DNA of 24,292 bases from a virus. Made by a program: the position numbers and the translations under genes. Positions 6,443-11,688 of the stretch are shown piece after piece. Position 1 is the stretch's first letter, and each line of letters begins with the position of its first letter. A model generated the notes under the pieces. That model did not search any database. It was given only the letters and a program-made list of their open reading frames with translations, and was not told the origin of the DNA. The DNA is taken from the IMG/VR virus record IMGVR_UViG_3300022934_000178, positions 1 through 24,292 of that record, one strand, 5' to 3'.

Positions 6443-7143
6443 GCCGCAAGCCTTTCCATAATGTTTTTGACCTGTTGTGGTTGCCACTTGGGACCGTTGA
6501 TCGGATCCGGCAGGACCGCCTGGTTGTTCCGATCGATCCGCAACGGAACCTTCCATTCATTCAGCTCCCTGGCCAGCGACCGCAGGCTGGTGTGACCGTA
6601 GCCCTGGAGCTTTTCGATGTATGGTGCAACCCTGAGCGCATTATCTGCCGCCTTAGCGGCCAGCGCAGCGCCTCCAGCAGCTGCTCCGACCTCTGGTGTA
6701 GGGCTACCTAGCTTCTTGTGCTTCTTGACCTGTGCCAGCCCTTCCCTGGTCCTCCGGCTGATCCGCCTGGATTCGAACTCCGCGATCGATGCCAGCAGCT
6801 GGATCGTCAACCTGGACACGTCTGGATCATCCATGTTGGGCATGTCCAGGGCAACGAACTTGACCTGGCTGTCCATCAGGTTTGCAATGAAAGACAAGTT
6901 ACGCGCTAACCGGTCCAGCTTGGCGACCACCAGGACGGAGCCGGTGTTCTTGCACTCCTGGATCGCGGCCAGCAGCTGAGGCCGGTAGTTCTTCCGACCG
7001 CTCTCGACCTCGACAAACTCCTCGAGGATCTCGCAGCTCTTGGCGGCGCACCAATCCTGGACCGCATCCCGCTGCGCATCGAGGCCGTTGCCGGCCTCTC
7101 CTTGACGCTGGGTGCTCACCCGAAAATAAACGATCGCTTTCAC
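6439..7143 (-). CDS. Serine recombinase (resolvase/invertase family)
   Basis: A 234-aa protein with a complete catalytic domain. The nucleophile S10 lies in YFRVSTQRQ, with R8 nearby. The arginine cluster is KLDRLARN (R78, R81), and the E-helix region reads RLTIQLLASIAEFESRRIS. The C-terminal 90 residues contain a short helical DNA-binding part. The size is that of small resolvases and invertases, not of the 450-600-aa large serine integrases. It could resolve phage dimers, invert a segment or integrate the phage; no crossover sites or inverted repeats were recognised in the window. The start is GTG at 7143 with GGAG 8 bases upstream. The downstream 59-aa membrane gene overlaps its stop. Confidence 0.85.
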   Translation of the reverse strand: MKAIVYFRVSTQRQGEAGNGLDAQRDAVQDWCAAKSCEILEEFVEVESGRKNYRPQLLAAIQECKNTGSVLVVAKLDRLARNLSFIANLMDSQVKFVALDMPNMDDPDVSRLTIQLLASIAEFESRRISRRTREGLAQVKKHKKLGSPTPEVGAAAGGAALAAKAADNALRVAPYIEKLQGYGHTSLRSLARELNEWKVPLRIDRNNQAVLPDPINGPKWQPQQVKNIMERLAA

Positions 7144-7144
7144 G

Positions 7145-7375
7145 TTACTTACTCCAGAAAAGCAGAGTGTTACCGATCACCTTGGATGAAACACCAGGAA
7201 GACCAATCAGGTTCTCCAGGAAGAAGTCCTCGAGAGCCTTAGCGCTGCCGAACTGTATCCGCCTGATCATCAGTCCATTGACCTCAACGATGCTGGTCTC
7301 GGTGACATCGTACCCCGCGTTTTCTAGGAACATAGTCACCTTACCGAACGAAAACTGTTGTTCGATCTTTTCCAT
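7145..7375 (-). CDS. Hypothetical early protein, 76 aa
   Basis: Not recognised. The protein reads as a compact alpha/beta domain (FGKVTMFLENAGYDVTETS, then strand-rich VNGLMIRRIQFGS, helix AKALEDFFLENLIGL and a final strand). AAGGAG on the minus strand 9 bases before the ATG supports the start. It sits between the cysteine-peptidase-like gene (2-base gap) and the recombinase (1-base gap), hence the same message. Host take-over or counter-defence is possible given its place in the early operon, but there is no direct evidence. Confidence 0.6.
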   Translation of the reverse strand: MEKIEQQFSFGKVTMFLENAGYDVTETSIVEVNGLMIRRIQFGSAKALEDFFLENLIGLPGVSSKVIGNTLLFWSK

Positions 7376-7377
7376 TG

Positions 7378-7881
7378 TTAGTTCTCCTTGTGGGGGGTGT
7401 CTAAATCGAACAGCGGCAGGCCGAATACCTGAGCTGCAAGCGTAGCATCGATGGTAACACCAGGATCTTTTGGGATGATCTCCAGGACGCCGTAGCCATT
7501 CTTTATTTTCTTCCGCTTGCCCCAGTGATCTTTGACATCCTTGACGCCGCCTTGATCGAGGATTTTGCCATCCATGACAACCTGGGCGTGGCCGGTGGTG
7601 GTCACGATGTACATAACGCCAGGCTTTGCAACAGAGAGGGCAAACTGTTTAAGGGTCATGCCGCCAAACCCCTGTTTGATTTCGTAGTTAACGCCGAGAG
7701 CATCGAGGGCCATGTACCGATCTTTGGACCTGGTGGCGCCCTTCCAGTTCTTGTGCATGTTGCAGACATGCTTGAAGGTGTCCCATGCCTCGAGCATGGA
7801 AACACCAGCAGCAACAGCCACGGCAGTGACGCCGCAGTTGGGGCCTAACCAGGCCCCTTGTGGTAAAGCGAGAGCGGTCAT
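7378..7881 (-). CDS. Papain/C39-like cysteine peptidase-fold protein
   Basis: A 167-aa protein with a plausible papain-like triad. C16 lies in GPNCGVTAVAVAAG at the start of a helix, H98 in TTTGHAQVVMDG, and D109 in ILDQGG, spaced as in C39-like peptidases (Cys near the N-terminus, His on a beta strand, Asp/Asn about 11 residues later). The connecting part holds helices (EAWDTFKHVCNMHKNW and TLKQFALSVA). There is no signal peptide, so it would act in the host cytoplasm. Phage proteins with this NCG and GHAQ pattern recur in early regions of podoviruses; their substrates are not known to me. It is coupled to the upstream gene at ATGA (7878-7881). The fold call is good; activity is inferred. 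Confidence 0.65.
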   Translation of the reverse strand: MTALALPQGAWLGPNCGVTAVAVAAGVSMLEAWDTFKHVCNMHKNWKGATRSKDRYMALDALGVNYEIKQGFGGMTLKQFALSVAKPGVMYIVTTTGHAQVVMDGKILDQGGVKDVKDHWGKRKKIKNGYGVLEIIPKDPGVTIDATLAAQVFGLPLFDLDTPHKEN

Positions 7882-8351
7882 CCGACTAACTTCACTAGGT
7901 TCGATACGACGGGTGCGTCAGCCTTTGCTTCGTACTCCCAGGGAGCATCGTCCCAGCCTGGCAGCTGAGTAATCATGTTGTGAATAAAATAATCGATGTG
8001 CCACTTGCCGACATAATCGCTCTCGTAGTTGGCTGCATCCCAGTAGCTACTTTCGCAAGCCTGGTAAGAAAACGCCTTAGCCATCTTGATGAGATCGATG
8101 GGCTTGAGAGAAGTGTCGGTAATTAACGCTTTCTCAACACACTTAGCCTCGAAAACCTCGACTCCATAACCATCATTCATCCACTTGGCTTCTGTTTCGC
8201 CATACTTCTCCTCAATACTTACCCAATTTGCATTGGCAAGCAGCTTGGCCATTTCCTTCCAGAAAATGTTTTTATTGCCAACTGGAATATGACAGCTCAT
8301 AGCACTGGCCAACTGGCCAATGTGATCTGGGCTACAAAGATATGCACTCAT
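7878..8351 (-). CDS. Conserved-type hypothetical early phage protein
   Basis: A 157-aa protein. The start is ATG 8351 because AGGAGG (8361-8366 on the opposite strand) lies 9 bases upstream; the longer frame to 8381 reads through this ribosome binding site and is rejected. Its middle part (LIKMAKAFSYQACESSYWDAANYESDYV) resembles a recurring motif of small phage proteins with a YQ-CE pattern and tryptophan-rich surroundings, all of unknown role. It is acidic and rich in Trp/Tyr. It follows two tandem RNA hairpins and is coupled to the peptidase-like gene downstream. Confidence 0.65.
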   Translation of the reverse strand: MSAYLCSPDHIGQLASAMSCHIPVGNKNIFWKEMAKLLANANWVSIEEKYGETEAKWMNDGYGVEVFEAKCVEKALITDTSLKPIDLIKMAKAFSYQACESSYWDAANYESDYVGKWHIDYFIHNMITQLPGWDDAPWEYEAKADAPVVSNLVKLVG

Positions 8352-8385
8352 TGTTTTTTTCCTCCTGTGGACCTGTCTCATCAGT

Positions 8386-8423
8386 ACCAGGTGGTCAGTC
8401 CTGGTAGACGCCCCGCAGGGCGT
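8386..8423 (-). promoter_or_regulatory. Two tandem hairpins in leader of the 7878-8351 gene
   Basis: Two perfect 6-bp inverted repeats lie back to back: ACCAGG (8386-8391) with CCTGGT (8400-8405), and ACGCCC (8408-8413) with GGGCGT (8418-8423). In the leftward message they fall between the stop of the 8429-8674 gene and the strong ribosome binding site of the next gene. No U-run follows on that strand, so this is more like an mRNA processing, stability or attenuation element than a classic terminator. Confidence 0.45.
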
Positions 8424-8428
8424 TTCGA

Positions 8429-8674
8429 CTATAGAATGGCTATGGCATCCTTACTCATGGCAAAGGATTTGTTGAACAAAACCAGGGCGTCGTTCATATC
8501 AGCGAAGCCATACTCGCTGGCGAAGTCCATCGAAGACGAGAAGCTGACACCATCACTCAGCCCTTCGCAAGCAAGGCAAAAAGAGATTTCTGAAACCTTC
8601 GAGCTTGCAAGCACTAACTTGTCGCCGGCGTAAAGTTCGATGTTTCCGTTTTTGGCTGCGATAAAGTTAATCAT
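8429..8674 (-). CDS. Hypothetical early protein, 81 aa
   Basis: Not recognised. A short beta-rich N-terminus (NFIAAKNGNIELYAGDKLVLASS) is followed by a Cys pair in ISFCLACEGL and an acidic helical C-terminal half. Start and upstream stop overlap as TAATG. It is the second gene from the leftward promoter and is separated from the rest of the operon by the two hairpins. Position suggests an immediate-early role. Confidence 0.55.
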   Translation of the reverse strand: MINFIAAKNGNIELYAGDKLVLASSKVSEISFCLACEGLSDGVSFSSSMDFASEYGFADMNDALVLFNKSFAMSKDAIAIL

Positions 8675-8910
8675 TACGCGGCCTCCTGCTTGAGGTTCTC
8701 GGCGATCTCGTACCAGTTCACGTCGTTGATGAAGGCCATCGCATAGTCAAGCGCGAAACCAGTAGCTTCGCTCTCCAGCTGTTCGATGACCATATCTTGA
8801 AGAGCGCCGGCGGAATATTCGAAGCCATCGCAATCGAACCCGTCGAAGAACTCGAGAGCAATCCGCCAGGTGGCGTAATTGGTCCAGCCGTTGTAAGTAT
8901 TTTGTGTCAT
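8674..8910 (-). CDS. DUF7249-like small early protein (YNGWTNYATW motif)
   Basis: A 78-aa acidic protein. The N-terminal NTYNGWTNYATWRIALEFFD is the signature of a small family common in phages and plasmids (YNGW-NYETW type). I recall a Pfam DUF for it, but the number is from memory and the function is unknown. The start is ATG 8910, with AGGAGG 7 bases upstream (8918-8923); the longer frame to 8934 includes this site and is rejected. It is the first gene after the leftward promoter, so it is probably made earliest and in large amount. Confidence 0.7.
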   Translation of the reverse strand: MTQNTYNGWTNYATWRIALEFFDGFDCDGFEYSAGALQDMVIEQLESEATGFALDYAMAFINDVNWYEIAENLKQEAA

Positions 8911-9030
8911 TGTTTTTCCTCCTGGTTGACCCATGAACGACGCACAATCGCCTCGCTACAGTCTGGAATCTAAGTGCGATATCGGATACTGTCAATAGGG
9001 CAATCGGTATATTTTTTGACGGGGTAAGCA
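8911..9030. promoter_or_regulatory. Divergent control region between leftward and rightward operons
   Basis: This is the only divergent gene-free stretch in the window. It holds the leftward promoter above. A rightward -10-like TATATT lies at 9008-9013 without a good -35 at the expected distance, so a rightward promoter here is weaker or activator-dependent. An RHH-type DNA-binding protein is encoded just to the right and is an obvious candidate regulator. Confidence 0.5.
8967..8995 (-). promoter_or_regulatory. Leftward early sigma70-type promoter
   Basis: On the minus strand TTGACA (8990-8995, a perfect -35) is followed by a 17-base spacer and TAGATT (8967-8972, 4 of 6 to TATAAT). The spacer contains the palindrome CGATATCG at 8977-8984, well placed for an operator. 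Transcription would start near 8960, giving a leader of about 50 bases before the first early gene at 8910. Confidence 0.65.
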
Positions 9031-9234
9031 ATGTCCATAAAACGGCAGAGATCCGCCAATCTGGTAAGCTTCTATCTGCGGGTTCCAGCGGAGCTGAAGG
9101 ATAGAATCGACAGGCTGGCGAAAGAAAAAAAGACCAGTCAGGCGCAGCTGGTGGTCGACCTGGTGCAACAGGCGATCGATCAGCCGGCACCGGATCCGAA
9201 GGTATCGGATTGGTTGAAGCGGGTCGGTCAATGA
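9031..9234 (+). CDS. Ribbon-helix-helix (CopG/Arc-like) regulator candidate
   Basis: A 67-aa protein whose residues 10-52 fit a ribbon-helix-helix fold: a strand with alternating polar residues (LVSFYLRVP), helix A (AELKDRIDRLAKEKK), the turn TSQAQ, and helix B (LVVDLVQQAID). Such proteins bind operators as dimers of dimers. It is the first rightward gene beside the divergent promoter region, a classic place for an autoregulator. GGGG at 9021-9024 precedes the start. Its stop overlaps the next start (ATGA at 9231). The C-terminal tail (DPKVSDWLKRVGQ) is extra to the minimal fold. Confidence 0.7.
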   Translation: MSIKRQRSANLVSFYLRVPAELKDRIDRLAKEKKTSQAQLVVDLVQQAIDQPAPDPKVSDWLKRVGQ

Positions 9235-9377
9235 GCCAGCTTGATGAGCTACAGCGTCAGTTAAATGTCCTGGTGCAAGCCATGCAGGAGATCCGCGACG
9301 TCGCCCAGATTAGCGAAGGTGTGCAATTTTATGCGATGTTAGCAGAGAAGGCGCTCCAGGAGGCCGGCCATGAATGA
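9231..9377 (+). CDS. 48-aa helical protein
   Basis: Not recognised. It is almost entirely predicted helix (MSQLDELQRQLNVLVQAM, then VQFYAMLAEKALQEA). It is coupled to the RHH gene (ATGA) and overlaps the next gene by 8 bases. Tight packing in a co-directional series supports it as a real gene; a role as partner of the RHH protein is possible but unproven. Confidence 0.5.
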   Translation: MSQLDELQRQLNVLVQAMQEIRDVAQISEGVQFYAMLAEKALQEAGHE

Positions 9378-9534
9378 CCAGTACCCATACTATGACGACC
9401 AGGTGGAGTGCGATTTCTGCGGCAGAGACACTCGAGGCTGGATAAAAGAGGGCGCAAAGTATGTCGTTTGCGGCGCCTGCCGACGTACTGTGAAGGAATT
9501 GGAGCAGCCTTGGAGCAAGCAGCATGACCAATAG
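9370..9534 (+). CDS. 54-aa zinc-ribbon-like protein
   Basis: Two CxxC knuckles (CDFC and CGAC), about 20 residues apart, flank a short beta-rich stretch (GWIKEGAKYVV), the plan of a small zinc ribbon. The N-terminus is acidic and Tyr-rich (NDQYPYYDD). It overlaps the RusA gene by 11 bases, implying coupled synthesis. Small zinc-ribbon proteins are frequent in phage replication regions; this one cannot be assigned further. Confidence 0.6.
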   Translation: MNDQYPYYDDQVECDFCGRDTRGWIKEGAKYVVCGACRRTVKELEQPWSKQHDQ

Positions 9535-9943
9535 TGCGCATATCGTGCTCGAAGGGAAGCCAGTAGGCAAAGCCAGGCCGAGGTTCACCAGGCAAGGCCG
9601 AGCCTACACGCCGGCCAAAACTAAAGATTACGAAATGCAGCTGCGCAGCAAGGCAACGCTAGAGATGGCCGATCGAGAGCCGACCGAGATGCCGTGCAGA
9701 GTAAAGATACTAGCCCAGTTCGAAACCCCGAAGTCGTGGCCAAAGTACAAGCAGCGCGAAGCAATAACAGGGGAAAGCAACTGGCGACCAGGAAAGCCAG
9801 ATATAGACAACATAGCGAAAGCAGTCCTCGATGCGTTCAATGGCGTGGTCTTCAAGGATGACGCCCTGGTGTACAAGATCGAGGTCGAGAAGAGGTACGG
9901 GATGCAGCCGCTGCTGATCGCGTCTGTGTTCTTCGATGAATAA
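9524..9943 (+). CDS. rusA: RusA-like Holliday junction resolvase
   Basis: A 139-aa endonuclease. The N-terminal VLEGKPVGKARPRFTRQGRAYTP is the family start, and the catalytic block is GKPDIDNIAKAVLDAFNGVVFKDD, giving metal-binding acids D93, D95 and D112/D113 as in E. coli RusA (D70, D72, D91). It would cut branched recombination or replication intermediates, working with the RecT/exonuclease pair of the leftward operon and preparing DNA for packaging. Length is normal for the family. It is in a tight rightward series just before the replication initiator. Confidence 0.88.
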   Translation: MTNSAHIVLEGKPVGKARPRFTRQGRAYTPAKTKDYEMQLRSKATLEMADREPTEMPCRVKILAQFETPKSWPKYKQREAITGESNWRPGKPDIDNIAKAVLDAFNGVVFKDDALVYKIEVEKRYGMQPLLIASVFFDE

Positions 9944-9951
9944 GGGAAAAC

Positions 9952-10794
9952 ATGCCAAAGGTAGAAACCATCCGAAGCAAGGATCTGCGCAAGTACTCAA
10001 TCTTGCCGATCAAAGCGGTCCAGGATGCCAACATAAACAGAACCGCAGCACTGGCAGTCTTAGCGGTGATCTGTAGCTACACCGATGAGCTGGGCAGAAC
10101 ATTCGTGAGCCAGGCCAGAATAGCCAAAGATCTTGGCATCAGCCGCCAGGCAGCCAACAGACAAGTTAAACGCCTGCTCGATCTCGGTTACCTGGTGTAC
10201 GCCAAGAAACAGTACAAAGGACAGACAACCAACACCGTGAAGGTAATCTACGATGAAGATGTCAAAGACCTGGACGAAGCTCGATCCAATCTGACATCGA
10301 AAGAACAGATGGACCTGGCCGAGAGAGAGCGAGAGCTTGTGCGTAAGTCTGTGATTAAGTCTGTGGACATCCAGCCAGACGATGAAGAGGTGCAACCTCT
10401 GGTGTTGCAGGGGGGTGCAACTTCTGAGGTTGCAGGGGGTGCAACGTCTAGTGTTGCATATAACGAGACATTAACGAGTAATATTAACGGATATAAAGAT
10501 AAAGCTAGAATGATGTGTGTTATGTTTTCAAGGGTTGCTGATGCTAATTTCACGCCTCGAACCTTCCAGGAACGTGACCAGCAGGTGATGGAATCCTGGA
10601 TCCGTCAGGGTCTGGATCCGGAAGCATGGGGCAGGATCCTGGAGAATCATGTCAGCTGGTGCAGGGAGAACGCCAGGGACATGGCTCGAGGTATCGGATA
10701 CTTTACCGAGCCAGTCAAACGAGAGCTGGCCAGGAGCAAGAACCCAGCAGTCAACAAGATGGTCGGCAAGTTAGCCAGGAAGCTGAAGGCATGA
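9952..10794 (+). CDS. Winged-helix replication initiator (lambda O-like in layout)
   Basis: A 280-aa protein. Residues about 29-100 form a winged helix (ALAVLAVICSYTDELGR, then QARIAKDLGISRQAANRQVKRL and a wing LVYAKKQYKGQTTNTVKVIY) of the type seen in phage and plasmid initiators. Residues about 147-186 are a low-complexity linker whose DNA contains the origin-like repeats. The C-terminal 95 residues are a helical domain (SWIRQGLDPEAWGRILENHV, then GIGYFTEPVKREL) that would contact the host helicase or its loader. Lambda O has the same order: binding domain, in-gene origin, helicase-contact domain. No helicase or loader gene is visible nearby, so the host replisome is presumably used. The initiator call is strong by context and fold, not by named homology. 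Confidence 0.72.
   Translation: MPKVETIRSKDLRKYSILPIKAVQDANINRTAALAVLAVICSYTDELGRTFVSQARIAKDLGISRQAANRQVKRLLDLGYLVYAKKQYKGQTTNTVKVIYDEDVKDLDEARSNLTSKEQMDLAERERELVRKSVIKSVDIQPDDEEVQPLVLQGGATSEVAGGATSSVAYNETLTSNINGYKDKARMMCVMFSRVADANFTPRTFQERDQQVMESWIRQGLDPEAWGRILENHVSWCRENARDMARGIGYFTEPVKRELARSKNPAVNKMVGKLARKLKA
10391..10458. repeat. Three origin iterons (19-bp dyads) inside the initiator gene
   Basis: Three perfect dyads TGCAAC-N7-GTTGCA lie at 10391-10409, 10416-10434 and 10440-10458, joined by runs of six and five G. The 7-base spacer is always kept and has TCT in common. Unit spacing is 25 then 24 bases, so units one and two are read in different codon frames. The repeat is therefore conserved as DNA, not as protein. 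Confidence 0.8.
10459..10507. other. AT-rich putative DNA unwinding element of the origin
   Basis: Directly beside the three dyads lies a strongly AT-rich stretch with three short repeats: TAACGAG (10461-10467), TAACGAG (10472-10478) and TAACGGA (10485-10491), spaced 11 and 13 bases. Iterons followed by an AT-rich repeat region is the arrangement of lambda and of many iteron plasmids, where melting begins. Confidence 0.6.
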
Positions 10795-10994
10795 TGCCAG
10801 GTGTAAACGAGCCAAACGGTCGTATGGCCTGTAGAACGTGTCGCCCCTCGCGCACGCGCGCACATGCACGGGTGTACGCACGCGCACGCATACGCGCGCA
10901 CACCCACCCATGCGCCCCCGCCCCCGCGCGTTCGTGTATGGGGGGCCCACAAAAATATTTTCCAGTTTTTCATGAAAGAGGAGAAAACCCATGA
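10791..10994 (+). CDS. Doubtful 67-aa Arg/His/Cys-rich ORF between initiator and SSB-like gene
   Basis: The frame starts with ATG overlapping the initiator stop (ATGA at 10791-10794) and ends with TGA overlapping the next ATG (10991-10994), a perfect coupling pattern on both sides. AGGAAG at 10777-10782 could serve as its ribosome binding site. The product is odd: CRTC near the start, then alternating Arg/Ala/His/Tyr and Pro/Ala runs dictated by a CG/CA-alternating DNA tract. The opposite strand is also open here. It may be a real small basic, possibly metal-binding protein, or the frame may be open by composition alone. Confidence 0.3.
   Translation: MMPGVNEPNGRMACRTCRPSRTRAHARVYARARIRAHTHPCAPAPARSCMGGPQKYFPVFHERGENP
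10849..10903. repeat. Alternating purine-pyrimidine (Z-DNA-prone) tract
   Basis: Two uninterrupted alternating pyrimidine-purine runs, 10849-10870 and 10872-10903, made mainly of CG, CA and TG/TA steps and broken by one base. GC-rich runs follow (10912-10930 C/G-rich; six G then CCC at 10940-10948). The composition is unlike anything else in the window. The whole gap 10795-10990 holds this tract plus the ribosome binding site (AGAGGAG, 10977-10983) of the following gene. Confidence 0.75.
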
Positions 10995-11260
10995 AAAGAT
11001 TTACTGTCAGTCAAGCCAAGGACGTGGAGGGTCGAGACAAGCCGATCTGGCTGCGTCACGGGATTGCTTTCCAGAAGGACGACAAGCCGGTGCGTATAAA
11101 GCTCGAGAGCTTGCCTGTCGCTAATCGTGATGGTGAGATATGGCTCACGTTGTTCGAGGAGACTGGTGAGCGCTCTCAGGGCTCTGGAGACGGGTTTACG
11201 CCGTCTGGGTATGATCAATCTCCGATTAAGAGCAATCTTGATGACGATGTTCCGTGGTGA
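10991..11260 (+). CDS. Small SSB-like protein with acidic DDDVPW tail
   Basis: An 89-aa protein. The first 60 residues look beta-rich (KPIWLRHGIAFQKDDKPVRI, then LESLPVANRDGEIWLTLFEE), compatible with a minimal OB-like barrel. A glycine/serine-rich linker follows, and the C-terminus is NLDDDVPW. Bacterial SSB ends DDDIPF, the tip that recruits replication and repair partners, so this tail is a close mimic. It directly follows the origin/initiator gene, the right place for a single-strand binding protein. A strong AGAGGAG site stands 7 bases before the ATG. The N-terminal part does not show a classical SSB signature, so it may be a divergent SSB or a protein that only borrows the SSB tail. Confidence 0.6.
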   Translation: MKRFTVSQAKDVEGRDKPIWLRHGIAFQKDDKPVRIKLESLPVANRDGEIWLTLFEETGERSQGSGDGFTPSGYDQSPIKSNLDDDVPW

Positions 11261-11265
11261 TTTAG

Positions 11266-11688
11266 ATGGCTAAGGGCGGAGACAAGCGTCCTCCGATTGG
11301 TCGGTTCGGCGGTGTACGTGTTGTGCAGCGTCGGATCGGTCGGTCTGAAACGCTCTATCAGAACAAAGAGATGGTTGCGACGGAGTTGCTGGCTCTGGGA
11401 ACGGCGAACATTACGGATATTGTTAATTTGGATGGTACGGTCAAACCGATTGACGAGATTCCGGAACATGCTTTGCGTGCGATCAAGAAGATCACTGCTG
11501 GTCAGAACGGTGTCACGATCGAGATGCACGATAAGGTTGCGACGTTGCGGGTGTTGGCGAAGGCATCTGGCTTGCTGGACGCCGAGGCCAACCAGGAGAA
11601 GCCCAGCATTGTTGGGATTAATATGAAGGGTCCGGTCGTGGCCGAGTATGAAGAAATAGAAAACAAAGAAGATGGAGAGAAGGATTGA
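11266..11688 (+). CDS. Terminase small subunit-like protein (lacks usual HTH)
   Basis: A 140-aa protein. Its second half resembles the C-terminal part of Terminase_2-type small subunits: VKPIDEIPEHALRAIKKI, then VTIEMHDKVATLRVLAKASGLL. The usual N-terminal helix-turn-helix that reads the pac/cos site is not seen; instead there is a basic glycine-rich start (MAKGGDKRPPIGRFGGVRVV). The C-terminal tail is acidic. It lies three genes before the large terminase. DNA recognition might be provided by the next gene, which ends in a helix-turn-helix-like basic segment. The packaging assignment is by motif and context. Confidence 0.62.
   Translation: MAKGGDKRPPIGRFGGVRVVQRRIGRSETLYQNKEMVATELLALGTANITDIVNLDGTVKPIDEIPEHALRAIKKITAGQNGVTIEMHDKVATLRVLAKASGLLDAEANQEKPSIVGINMKGPVVAEYEEIENKEDGEKD

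Noticed and set aside
6443-6556. N-terminal extension of the 59-aa membrane protein
   Set aside because: The extension lies wholly within the recombinase gene; ATG 6442 overlapping the recombinase stop is the better start.
8408-8428. Rho-independent terminator
   Set aside because: The stem is good but the short T-run is on the non-coding (+) strand side; the leftward message has no U-run after it.
9016-9044. Rightward promoter starting with TTGACG at 9016
   Set aside because: The -10 would fall inside the RHH gene and does not resemble TATAAT.
10626-10994. 122-codon ORF overlapping the initiator end
   Set aside because: The first 55 codons are out of frame inside the initiator gene; only the part from ATG 10791 is kept, as a low-confidence candidate.
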